Positions 35,454 through 45,636 of a DNA stretch of 64,000 bases are shown in pieces; within the stretch, counting starts at the first letter, position 1, and every line of letters begins with the position of its first letter. Both the position numbers and the translations under genes were made by a program. The notes below the pieces were generated by a model. That model was not told the DNA's origin. It did no database searches and saw only the letters and a list, made by a program, of their open reading frames with translations. This DNA comes from Hygrocybe punicea (Eukaryota > Basidiomycota > Agaricomycetes > Agaricales > Hygrophoraceae), in contig OY744463.1 of the NCBI GenBank assembly GCA_963556145.1, forward strand, positions 7,192,001 to 7,256,000, written 5' to 3'.

Positions 35454-35459
35454 GTGGAA

Positions 35460-35491
35460 CACCACCACCACCACCACCACCACCACCACCA
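35460..35491 (+). repeat. CAC trinucleotide microsatellite
   Basis: About ten CAC units; a run of His codons appears in one frame but is probably not coding. Confidence 0.9.
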
Positions 35492-35677
35492 TAGCGGTGC
35501 ATCGCCATCCGAACCACCCCCAAACGAGAGAAAGGGAGCAGTGGGGTTGGTGCACCCAACCCCACTGCCAATCATAAGTGTTTATTTACTAATAAGTAAC
35601 AACTAACACTACCATCCCCAGCAGCCCAACGACACCCACACCCACACTAACACCAACACCAATGCCCACACCCACGC

Positions 35678-35932
35678 TGTAGAGACTGGTATCTCTGTGG
35701 GCATGTATTCCCTCATTTTCCTTCATTCTACATTCATTCAATTCACTCTTCTCACTTTCCAATCACCTCTCCCAGTTCTCCCCCTTGTTTCTCATTATAG
35801 ATACTATATAGTACCTATATAGTGGCTTATGTCCATAGTTACAAACAAGAAGAGATTCTTGGGTTTTTACCCCATCGACAAGACTCGCAAAAACACTGAG
35901 ATTCCGCGCCTACAAAGGCTGCCCTCTCTACA
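35678..35932 (+). repeat. Solo LTR of the LARD-like family
   Basis: 255 bp, tgtagagactgg...ccctctctaca, flanked by acgc on both sides (35674-35677 and 35933-35936). Similar to the reverse complements of the LTRs at 39824-40063 and 48455-48690 (shared ctatatagtacctatatagt, acaaacaag, gccgcgcctacaaaggctgc-type blocks). No internal sequence remains, as after LTR-LTR recombination. Confidence 0.75.
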
Positions 35933-35934
35933 AC

Positions 35935-36125
35935 GCCAATGCCAATGCCAATCCAATGCCAATGCCAATGCCATGCCAATCCAATGCCAATCCAACACCA
36001 TGCTAATCCAATGCCAATGCCAACGACAATGACAATGCCAATGCCAACACCAACTTCCACAGCAATGGCAATGGCAATGGCACCAGCAACAGCAACAGCA
36101 ATGCAACAACAACAACTTGGATAAC
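35935..36125 (+). repeat. CCAATG/CAACAG low-complexity repeats
   Basis: Imperfect 6-bp repeats (ccaatg) followed by caatgg and caacag runs. They form part of the hAT element's internal low-complexity DNA. Confidence 0.85.
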
Positions 36126-38573
36126 GGATCACAATGGAAGTGAGGGGAGCAGTGGCAGCCACCCCTGCTGCACTAGGTAAGCTCCAATTTAATTTGATTT
36201 ATGCTCTAGTTCTAACTACTCAGAAAACAATGACAAGCAAAGTTGCGGGATCACCACAAGGGTCTAGGTCCCCACCCTCAGCAAACACCTCATGAACACG
36301 CAGCCCGGCATCAATTGACGTTGGGGCTATGTTCACGAGGTTACAAGGAGGTGGGTGCCTCGCCAGCACCAAGTGATACCCATTAGTCAACCAACAAAAG
36401 CCCATACCAGCATGTTTATAATAATATATTGAGTTTCTGGCATAGTTGGAATATATAGAATAATAAATTGTGAAATTTTTACATGTAGAATGCGTGATAA
36501 TACTAAAATTGAATGTCTGAACTGTTCATGAACTCGGTTTGGGCCCTGAAAAAAAAAACTGAATGGTTCAGGGTGGTTCAGGTGTAGTTCATGTGAAATC
36601 CTGAACTTTGGTAGCACTACTTGAAGCCATGGATTTTGCCACAGATGCAAAACTCATGGGTATGGAGCACACAATGGGTTTGGATACATTATCTGCAGGT
36701 ACACTCAGGGATACATAAGCACTATGTAGATTTATGTATGAGATCCCATCTATCCTCAAGCTGATCATGATCCTCCTTGACATCTTGCAACTGCAACACA
36801 GCTTTGACATCACTATCCTTAATCAAACCCAACTTGCTCCAGGGTCCAAGGCACAAGATGGCACTTGTGGTCTGGGTTGCCAAATGACTCTGGAGTACCA
36901 GACAGCCATGGCTGAATTCCCATTCCACTTCAATGGATGTGGCTGACTCAGACAACAGTTAACAACACTGAATCAGACTCAAAATGTGACTCACCGGGGA
37001 TAGTTAAGTAGTCAAGAGCCATTTTAGATAATGCCAGGAACATTGCTTTCTGTTCTGTCCACTGCATCACAACATCGCAGACATCTTCAATGTCAGTGCT
37101 AAAATACCGATCCAGTTCATCACACAGGTTGGAGGCTTTGAGCTTCAAGATTGTCAAACATGTTTTCCATTGTTTCCCAAGTCATACAATGTTTAGTATT
37201 GGCATCCACTGCATAAACAACTCACCTTTCTGCTTGCACTCTTGGTCTGATTGTCATCAGGCTTACTCTCAGATTCTGCATATGATCGCTTGAACATGTC
37301 ACAGACAAGAGCTTCCACAGCTGCAATCCAGTCTGCTTGCCAGCTGGCTTTCTTGCAGTATGTGAGCTTATATTATGGGTGGAGAACTGACAAGCCAGTG
37401 AGTAGGTGTAGAGACATGTCAAACTCGCTCACCCATGGCAATGCAGTACACCTCCAAGAGATTGGTCTTGGAATAGTACTTGTTCATTGTTGTCTTGCCA
37501 ATGCTGATTGCTGCATGGATCAGGGCACTGAGACTGCATTTAAGAGAGTCAGTAGCTAGATGCTCATTGATGAGGTCCATCACTGGGATAACAGTAGCTA
37601 GATTAGGTGTCCCTCAAGAAAAGAAAAGCATAACATCTTTGAATACCTGCAAAAAGGTCAGGATACAATATTGTGCAAGAGTGCTGCCTCACTTTCAGGG
37701 TATCATGCAGCTGCTTTGCAATTTCCCAGTCTGAGTTATGGAGCTTGAAGGCTCACAGCTCCATTGTTTTATCCCCCATCAATTTGTCAATAGCAGCCTT
37801 GTAAAAGTTGAGCATATTGAATGTTGAGTTGCAACATCACATGGCATGATACGATCTGGTAGGTTGAGCTGTTTGAGGATCGCATGCCACACAGGTGAGA
37901 CAATGGTCATAGAATGAATGATCTTGAAGGTGAGTTTCTGGAGCTTTGTGGTGTCAGAGTGTGGGATGATGTAGAATGGCAAGAACAAACTTTGATGAGA
38001 AGAAGCCAGATTGGACAAACTTGGGTCTGAAGATGCTCATGTTCGGCAGTGTTGGGCTCAGACTCCCATTCATCCCATTCATCCTTGTCATCTTCTTCAT
38101 TGTCCTCATGTTCCAGCATTGTTTGCAGTTCTTCCTTCTCAATCCCTTCAGCAAATTTGGAGATTTCCTCATTAAGGGCATCAACCAGATCATCACCTTT
38201 CTTCTTTGGTGTGTCAAATTGTTTGATGATTGTCTTTACAACTATACTCACAATGTGCAAGAAGCAGTGTGCATGACCTGCTTTGCCTGCATAGTTCTCA
38301 ACCATATACTTGAGTTCTTCAATCATCTGATCATTGGCCAAAGCATTGTCACAACTTATACACTGGAGCTTGATATCAATCAAAGGCCTCTGTTTTTTGT
38401 AGACATTCATACTCACCTTGTGTTTGATCCCAAAATCAACAAGGATTTCCATGAATGCAGTGGCAAGTTTGGCACCAGTGTGTGACTGCCTGCAATTGAG
38501 CACTTGATCTTTGTTGGCAACAGTCACCATCACACACCTTTGCAACCTAGTGTTTCCACGACTATACCCAAGG

Positions 38574-38882
38574 TTTTTCAAAAATTGGCTATATCATTGT
38601 CAATAAAATAGTAGAAATTATGAAAATATTTGGGGATCACAAGAAAAGCTGGAGTGTCCTATGCCAACATTAGTTGATGCAGTGAGTCCCTGGTCCCTTA
38701 TTGGACCAACTTTAAGTAGACTGCAATCAACTACATTTTAAAGTTGGTCCAATAAGAGACCAAGGACTCATTGCATCAACTAATATTTGCACAGGCTCTG
38801 GCTTTTTGTGTGATCTATGCACCCAAATATTCTCATAATTTCCACTGTTTTATTGACAATGATATAGCCATTTTTTGAAAAC
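38574..38882. mobile_element. Foldback/MITE, about 309 bp
   Basis: The two halves are near-perfect inverted repeats. Left: ttttcaaaaattggctatat, continuing through attgtcaataaaatag; right end, reverse complemented, ttttcaaaaaatggctatat with attgtcaataaaacag. The inner parts also pair (accaactttaaagtag-like around 38700 and 38755). It interrupts the hAT transposase. No clear target duplication was found. Confidence 0.75.
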
Positions 38883-39185
38883 ATCAGTCATAGTAATGGT
38901 AACACTCTTGCAACCTCAATAAAAATGTGAGTGGCACTCCTTTACATTCAAGGTGAACCATCATGGCTATGTAAGCCTTGTGATTTCAGGAAGTCTATGC
39001 ATCAGTTGCAAAATTGAGTTTTCCTTCATATTCCTTGTCTCTGTGAGTGTTTTCTCAACCAACTAATCAAAGATTTAATTATACCTGTAGCATCTTTGCA
39101 ATCCAAGTGCATGTACAAGCAAAAACCTGTCTAAAATCTTGAGAAACAGTGCTGTATGAGGGCAGATAGTAGCCCGGGTGACCGG

Positions 39186-39343
39186 TGGAGTGGGTCCGAG
39201 GGACCTCACAGAATCGGGGACGGAATCACACGGAAAGGTCCAGGTGGATGGGATAGGATAAGACAAGATCAACTGACTACCACATCGGGAACTGCTACTG
39301 ACTAAGGAAGAGGTCACATGATGTGCCAGGCACAACTACTACA
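39186..39343 (-). mobile_element. 158-bp LTR-like element inserted at CCGG, copy 2
   Basis: On the - strand it begins tgtagtagttgtgcctgg and ends ggacccactcca; ccgg flanks both sides (39182-39185, 39344-39347). Removing the element and one ccgg restores the transposase frame (SLMKTG to HPGYYLPS). Same target word (ccggtca in the coding sense) as copy 1 at 26476. Confidence 0.8.
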
Positions 39344-39495
39344 CCGGTTTTCATCAAGGACTGGAAACCATGATCATCAACAATACTGAATGGGTGGTTA
39401 CTTTCAGCAACCCATCGGACTATCTCTGCTCTGTCAGGAATATCAGTGAGAGCTCTGCAGGTGCATGGACATGACAAACCTGTCTCAACTTTCAT

Positions 39496-39823
39496 GTGCT
39501 GGTGGTGTGAATAGGTTGCCTTTTCTCAATCTTTCCTTTCAAAGATGGCCATAAAAGAGCCATCCCTCAAGATGCTCCCAACCATCTTTTCATGAACCTC
39601 TTGTCTATTCTTGGCAGTGATATGTATGCTGTGTGTTTGAGGTCTGATTCGTATATTTTACCATTTTTATTAGTTAGTTTTTGTTATGTACTTATTGTAG
39701 TACAACAAGCACAAATAGAAGATTGGATTTCCCCCTCTCACTTCCATCTCCAAAGAGCTTGAGACCTCTCTTGAGTTAGCCCTCGCACCCCACACTTAAA
39801 GACCATCTCAGTGTATCACCGGT
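39496..39823. other. Upstream region of the hAT transposase
   Basis: AT-rich DNA upstream of the first recognisable transposase exon; probably contains its N-terminal exon and promoter, but neither could be read. The hAT terminal repeat was not found. Confidence 0.3.
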
Positions 39824-40063
39824 GTGGTGAATGCAGCCTTTGTAGGCGCGGATTTGGGGTGTGCAAGTTCTTGTCGTTGGGGTGAAAACCCAAAACTCAA
39901 CTTGTTTGTAACTATGTACACAAAACACTATATAGGTACTGTATAGTATCTATAAAGGGAGTGTATGAAGGAAATGGAAAATAATCAAGAGAGGGGAATG
40001 CAGAGGGAAGGGGGATGAAGGAAAATAGAAGAATATGTGCTCACAGAGATATGGATCTCTACA
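39824..40063 (-). repeat. LTR of LARD-like copy 2
   Basis: 240 bp; homologous to 48455-48690 and, inverted, to 35678-35932; more distantly to the 181-bp LTRs of copy 1. Shared blocks include cagcctttgtaggcgcgg and ctatataggtactgtatagt. Confidence 0.75.
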
Positions 40064-40185
40064 TCCACAGGGGACTCTAATAATGACTGCCCTCAGTCAT
40101 AAACACAAGGATAATAAATAAATAAATAAAAAAAGAGGGAGGAAATGAAAGTGGGTGGGGAATATACTCAAAGATAAAATAAAAC

Positions 40186-40680
40186 TCAAACCACAAGCTG
40201 CCTCCTTTCCAGACTCTCTATCCTTTCTGACATCTCTGCTAATCTCTGCTCGAAAATCTTGAGGGCCTTGAGGGTGATTATGACAAGCTTGATGGCGAGT
40301 GAGGTTGCTGGAGGGAGATCATCGGCGACAATGGGCTGGGTAGAGTCAGGCTCGGGTGCTGAGGGGGAAGTGATTCTAAAAAGTCCATTGAGGACATGTG
40401 GGAAGGGGTTGTCGAGGGGTATCGGGGAAGGTGGTGCGGGTGAGGGTGAAGCAAGAGGGAAGGGGAGGTCGTTGAAGGCGGAGGGTCCATGTACTAAACT
40501 CATAGAGTAAATAGGTAGGATGGGGGGAGACAATGGCAGGGACGTAGGCAAAGGTGCAGGGACGGAGACGTGGGCATAGGACGATGGAGATGGGGGTACG
40601 AGGTCGAGGAACAGATGTTGACGGCCAATGAGTGTGGGTGTGTGGATATGTAGAAGCGGGGTCTGGGGATCTTTGTGCGT
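40186..40680 (-). pseudogene. C-terminal part of the Pro-rich protein, LARD-like copy 2
   Basis: The - frame 40551-40186: Pro/Ser-rich, then LPPATSLAIKLVIITLKAL and EQRLAEMSERIESLERR, a probable coiled coil that parallels the C-terminus at 23525 in copy 1. The ORF continues on the other side of the Gypsy derivative. Confidence 0.5.
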
Positions 40681-41296
40681 TGTGACGGCGAGTGTGGTTG
40701 TAGATCTGAATGGGAATCTACGAAAGGGTGATCAGCTAAGAAGTGATCAGAGGAGTTTAGTCTTTCTATAGTCTAGTCAATCCAACCTGAATCCAGGGTT
40801 CCGGATCAGAGGGGAAGTGAAGGGAGTGGAGTACGAATACTAATATGGAGACGATACGAAGCGAGGACTAAGAAATAGAACTGAAGGGATGCAATATGAT
40901 ATGGTGGGATATGATATATGATGGGATATAATGATGTGGTTGTAGTATAAGGGTACATCTTTTATACTACTGGGAGAGATCCTGTGCTGTAGTAACTATG
41001 TACTACAACCGAAGGCTGTAACTGATGGGAGAGGAGTGGAGCGGAGTATAGGAGGAATGGTGTTATGTACTAAGTAACGGGAAACAAAGATATATCATAT
41101 GTAACTATATACGTACTGATTCCGGGTCGTTAGAGACATCGCATTTTGAGTAGGAACGATTCCGGAGGCGGAATCCGGAGCGGAATCGACGGAAAGGACC
41201 GGAATCGGGTGGAATCGACGATGCATGAATGGGAATGGACGGGGACGAAGTGGGATATGAAGAGGATTCGGGTCCAGACAGCCCGGAGCCTCTACA
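40681..41296 (-). repeat. 3' LTR of the Gypsy derivative
   Basis: 616 bp; TATA box tataaaag on the - strand at 40966-40959. It pairs with 45021-45636; also similar to 55888-56501. Confidence 0.9.
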
Positions 41297-41640
41297 TCCG
41301 GTCAGGACTCAGATAGAGACCATCCCTGGTCGATCCATACAAAATAACGAAGATACCAGGGTCGTGGGAATAAATGAGCGGAGGCGATGTCGAAAACGGA
41401 TGGAAACGGGAGTACAACGTGAGCGGAGTTGAAGCCGGCAGGTATCGAAGCGTGGAGAAGCAGTGATCCGGAGCTACTGAAAGAGGGTGGGGCGAAACGG
41501 CTAGGTAAAGGAACAACAGTCACGTGATGGGGCAACAAATACAAACAAGAAAACTTTTCAACGCGACTTTCAACAATCTCGACAACAACCTCAACAAGCC
41601 CAACAAACCCAACAAGTATCAATACCAACACCAAGACCAG

Positions 41641-43085
41641 ATGTCGACGGAATACGACAAATTCCTCAACAATCTTGATGCGGAAACACGGCAAGATTTC
41701 GAGAGCGCCGTGGCCGAGTTACTAGAAGTCGACGTGGCCAGAATCGATATTGTACGTGACGGATTCGAGAATGAAGCACGGCAATGGGTGGTGAGACGAC
41801 GACGGGCCATGGTAAGAGTTCCCATTCCTGTAAACGGCACGGACTAACGATACCCGGCAGCGGAACTACAGGGGAATCTTGATGGAAATCCAGGACAATG
41901 GAATCGACGTGACGGAACCGAGGGATTTCTCGATGGGTGGAGAGATGGTGGTGGAGGTCGAGGAGTGGTTGCGGAGCTGGGAGGACTACGAACGGGAACG
42001 GAAAGAGGCGAGGTGTCGGGAAGTGTTACGGTTGCAGGAGGAAAAGGAGGAGGAAGCGAGGAAACAACGGGTCGAGGAGGCGGAGAAGATCGAGCGGAAA
42101 CGGGCAGAGGAATCGCGACACTACAAAGAGGAGATGAATAGGAGGGCGGAGGCGGAGAAGCGGATCGAGGAGGCGGAAAGGGCGAAGGCGGCAGAGGCAG
42201 CAAAAAGGGATAATGCAGCCGCGGAAAGGGACCGGGAGGAGACTGCACAAACCAGCCATCACGGAAGCAAGGACGAGGAGGGCACCTGGTCTGATCAACA
42301 ACTTCGAAAATATGAAAGACTCCAAGCACTTAACGCGATCAAAAACAAAAAGCTCAACCGGGATAAGAGGGTCACCCGGGACGACGAAACCGTTCACAGG
42401 GATTACAACAGTGGCAACGATTTCTCGAATGTGAGCGGGAACGAGGACGCAGAACCGAAGGGAAAGATTCCGGGGGTAAGTGATATCTCGCGGACTCGTA
42501 TATCCGTTGTGCCTAACTAATCCGTAGTATATGCAGTTGTTCCGGATCCGGCAATGCGATGCGTGCGTGACTGCCAACGCGGTTTGTCGCGGAATCGAAG
42601 GGTACGCGTGCGACCGTTGCAAAAGGCTTAAACAACGTTGCGGGTTATTGACGAAGGGACCGGCCACTGGATCCGGAAAAGCGGAAAGGAAAGGGAAGGC
42701 GAAGGCGGGTAGTCCGAAGAGGAAAATTGTCGTGAAGAAAATACCAAAGCCCGTGAAGAAGCCTAGGTTGCGGACCGGAGAGGCGTCGACGAGTAAACGG
42801 ACGCTAACCGATGTTGAACCGGATATGGAATCGGGGCGGGACGATGGGAGGCGAGGGAATCTGTTCAAGCACCCACGGATTGGAGCCAGAATCAACGACC
42901 ATGTCTGGGCAGTGCGCAAAATGGCGACGGAAACGCAGAGGGAGATATCAACGATCATGGACGGCCTTTCTGAATACGTCGCAGAGGTCCACACCAAGCT
43001 AACCCATTGGACGAAGGAGCTAAATCGACTACGCGCGAACCAGGCCCATATCCTGGGTCAACTCGACAAAGGGAGAAGGGAATAA
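41641..43085 (+). CDS. Coiled-coil protein with Zn2Cys6-like cluster, antisense in a Gypsy element
   Basis: Intact three-exon gene: exon 1 41641-41811 (MSTEYDKFLNNLDAETRQDF ... RRRRAM), intron 41812-41860 (GTAAGA...GGCAG), exon 2 41861-42475, intron 42476-42527 (GTAAGT, branch CTAAC, CGTAG), exon 3 42528-43085; both introns phase 0, about 447 residues. Exon 2 carries EVEEWLRSWEDYERERKEAR and a long Glu/Arg/Lys/Ala coiled coil. Exon 3 has CDACVTANAVC, then CDRCKRLKQRC: spacing C-x2-C-x6-C-x7-C-x2-C-x6-C, the pattern of fungal Zn(II)2Cys6 DNA-binding clusters, followed by Lys-rich segments and a helical C-terminus (HVWAVRKMATETQREISTIM). It runs opposite to gag. The homolog in the full Gypsy element has three nonsense mutations; this copy has none. 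Function unknown; nuclear DNA or chromatin binding is an inference. Confidence 0.75.
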
Positions 43086-43157
43086 AAGGGAACGGACGGA
43101 AAGGGAAAACGAAATGCGGGACAATGTACATAAAGAAAAATAGAGTACATAATAAAA

Positions 43158-44837
43158 CTATAAACGGAAAAGAGGGAAACGGAACAACGAGATAAGATAA
43201 CCGGAATCTGGCAGTCGAGGAGGAGGATGGGACCAGAATACAACGGAAACGAAAAGGGACCGGAACGGACGGGAAACAAAGAGAACTAGAAACGGAAATG
43301 AAAATATAAATAAGTGAGAACCGGGAATGGGAACGGAAAGCGGAACGGAAGACGAAAACGCAAAAATGGGTGATGGAAACGGGTCTATATCCCCACAAGA
43401 GTTTCTGAAAGAAGGTCGGAGGCGGAGAACTTCTTGCAAATATTCGAGCGAGGAGTCGAGGGGGCGGAGGTCCAAAATGTGATGACAAAGTAGAATAAAG
43501 ACGGAAACGAGGAATAATAAAAATTTGAGAACCGGAGTGCTGACACCAACACAATCCCATATAACGGGTGTGCCGCGTGATGGGTCTAAAAACGACGGGG
43601 TGCCCCAAGCGGGTGAAGACAGAACCAACAACGATACGGGAGCAGAAATGACGAGGGGAACCAGGAACGTAGGGGTCGACATAACGGAATCGGAACCGGA
43701 ATCGAAATCAAATACAAGGGGTGGAATGGGGTCTGGAATGGGAACGGGTACGGAATACTCAACCAAGGTCGACGGAATCTCGATAGACGGTGACGGAGGA
43801 CAATATGGCGGCAATATTGGGGACGGAATGTCTATTTCTGGAGAATCCGAGGATAATGGGGGCAGGTCCGGTATGAGTTCATGGACGGAAAGTGGAGGGG
43901 TCGAATCCGGAGACGACGGGGATGAAATAGGAAATGAAATGGATAAATCGGTGACCGGCATCGATAAATCGGGAGTGGGATTGGACGGGGACGACACGGG
44001 ACTGGATGACAATACCTGTAAACAAATGACGGTCTCGACAGGCACCGGAATAGACGGGGACGGGGAACACAATGACGGGGTTGGAGTATACGAAGGACCG
44101 GAATGAACGTGGGGGACGGAATGAACGACAGTGGGCGGGATCGAGGATGGGATCGAGGACGGGATTTGTTCCGGAGGCGAAATGACTGTGACAGGTACAG
44201 GTGCGGGACCGGAATCGGGACTGGAAATGGCAATGGGGGCTGCAGTGACAACGGATTCTGGAACGGAACGGTAACCAGAAAGGAGAAACAACGCGGCGTC
44301 GTGGAAAATATCAACCGGATACGGATCGTCGTGGTAATGACTGGGAAGGAGGTAATGGAGTCGTTCTTCAACACGTTGATGAAGATCTGAGTCAAATCCG
44401 TTGGCAAAATACTCATTCCGCTGCTTGTCCAATCAACGGCCATTGTCGTATAGTACTCTGGATATGCGTATGAAGTCCCGGAAATATTGTCCTAAGTCCG
44501 TCTTGTTCTCTATACCATAAGCCAATTGTCGTCTAACCAATTGTTCGAGATCCATGATTGTATACCGCATACTGTCCGTGGCACCGGGATAGAAGATGAA
44601 AACGGCACGTTGGAAAGCAATGAAGTCCTTTGCTGAAACGGCGGGTAGGGTAGACCAAAGTTCGTTATCGTCGTTATCGAGGTACCGGAGCATGTAGCGA
44701 ATCTTCATAGTGTCTGTGAGTCCACAGTCGGAACCGAGCATGTCAATTTCGTCAAAGAAGCGGGGAAGGTCGTGTTCGTCACCGTGAAACGTCGGGGCTG
44801 AACGATCACCTCGGAGAGGCATCAATCCGTGTGTCAT
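43158..44837 (-). pseudogene. Gag of the Gypsy derivative
   Basis: ATG at 44837: APTFHGDEHDLPRFFDEIDM ... MRYTIMDLEQL, ENKTDLGQYFRDFIRISRVL, then TGA (44433-44435) and, in frame, LDKQRNEYFANGFDSDLHQR with ERLHYLLPSHYHDDPYPVDI. A long Ser/Pro-rich region follows (to about 43600). Homologous to the Gag at 25780-26470 and, closely, to 55648-54765. No CCHC knuckle was seen in the remaining part. One in-frame stop. Confidence 0.75.
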
Positions 44838-45020
44838 GTCGGGGAATTTCCAAATCAGGAAGCGGGTCGGGTCGGGGAGGTACGAGGAAGGGGTCGAAGT
44901 CGTAAGCGGGGCTGAGCGATTAGAGTCGGGAACAAAGGAAAAACGTCATGAAAGTCAAACCCGACGGTGGGGAGGGTATGAAAAGACAAAAGAACTATAC
45001 TCCTCGTGGTGGGCTCCAGT

Positions 45021-45636
45021 TGTGACGGCAAGTGTGGTTGTAGATCCAAATGGGAATCTACGAAAGGGTAATCAGCTAAGAAGTGATCAGAGGAGTTTAG
45101 TCTTTCTATAGTCTAGTCAATCCAACCTGAATCCAGGGTTCCGGATCAGAGGGGAAGTGAAGGGAGTGGAGTACGAATACTAATATGGAGACGATACGAA
45201 GTGAGGACTAAGAAATAGAACTGAAGGGATGCAATATGATATGGTGGGATATGATATATGATGGGATATAATGATGTGGTTGTAGTATAAGGGTACATCT
45301 TTTATACTACTGGGAGAGATCCTGTGCTGTAGTAAATATGTACTACAACCGAAGGCTGTAACTGATGGGAGCGGAGTGGAGCGGAGTATAGGAGGAATGG
45401 TGCTATGTACTAAGTAACAGGAAACAAAGATATATCATATGTAACTATATACGTACTGATTCCGGGTCGTTAGAGACATCGCATTTTGAGTAGGAACGAT
45501 TCCGGAGGCGGAATCCGGAGCGGAATCGACGGAAAGGACCAGAATCGGGCGGAATCGACGATGCATGAATGGGAATGGACGGGGACGAAGTGGGATATGA
45601 AGAGGATTCGGGTCCAGATGGCCTGGAGCCTCTACA
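45021..45636 (-). repeat. 5' LTR of the Gypsy derivative
   Basis: 616 bp, same length as its partner; TATA box tataaaag (-) at 45306-45299. Confidence 0.9.

Larger units (their letters stand above)
22775..36619. mobile_element. 13.8-kb hAT-type element with nested insertions
   Basis: Left end tagtgctgccaaagtt (22775-22790) and right end, reverse complemented, tagtgctaccaaagtt (36619-36604): 16-bp terminal inverted repeats with one mismatch (G/A). The same 8 bases, cttgaagc, flank both ends (22767-22774 and 36620-36627), the 8-bp target duplication of the hAT superfamily; the TAGTG start also fits hAT termini. Subterminal DNA on both sides is rich in ggttcag/gaacc motifs. No transposase gene of its own is visible: its content is low-complexity DNA plus a large LTR element (23198-35453) and a solo LTR (35678-35932). 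The original element would have been roughly 1.3 kb. It sits just downstream of an older hAT transposase gene. Confidence 0.85.
36740..39495 (-). pseudogene. hAT transposase
   Basis: Exons on the - strand give the full order of a basidiomycete hAT transposase: WVAESNHPFSIVDDHGFQSL (N-terminal region); GYYLPSYSTVSQD after removal of the insertion at 39186-39343; YEGKLNFATDA, HKAYIAMMVHLECKGVPL; SHTGAKLATAFMEILVDFGI, ISCDNALANDQMIEEL (catalytic region), GHAHCFLHIVSIVVKTIIKQ; PDRIMPCDVAT; LHNSDWEIAKQLHDTLKV; TPNLATVIPVMDLINEHL; TMNKYYSKTNL; LSKMALDYLTIPG; and the dimerisation domain SATSIEVEWEFS ... SKLGLIKDSDVKAVLQL. Lesions: TAG and TGA after FATDA (about 38985-38995), a frame change in the VEVA segment, a 309-bp foldback element (38574-38882) and a 158-bp LTR-like insertion. 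Confidence 0.85.
40681..45636 (-). mobile_element. Gag-only Gypsy derivative with antisense gene
   Basis: 616-bp LTRs at 40681-41296 and 45021-45636, flanked by gcgt (40677-40680 and 45637-45640). PBS on the - strand at 45020-45001 (actggagcccaccacgagga). Contains a Gag ORF (-) and the antisense spliced gene (41641-43085, +) but no RT, RNase H or integrase, so it must move, if at all, with enzymes made elsewhere. LTR differences are mainly at CpG sites. Confidence 0.85.

Noticed and set aside
35277..35606. Poly-His protein reading through the LTR and CAC repeat
   Set aside because: The frame runs from LTR into microsatellite; no evidence of a gene.
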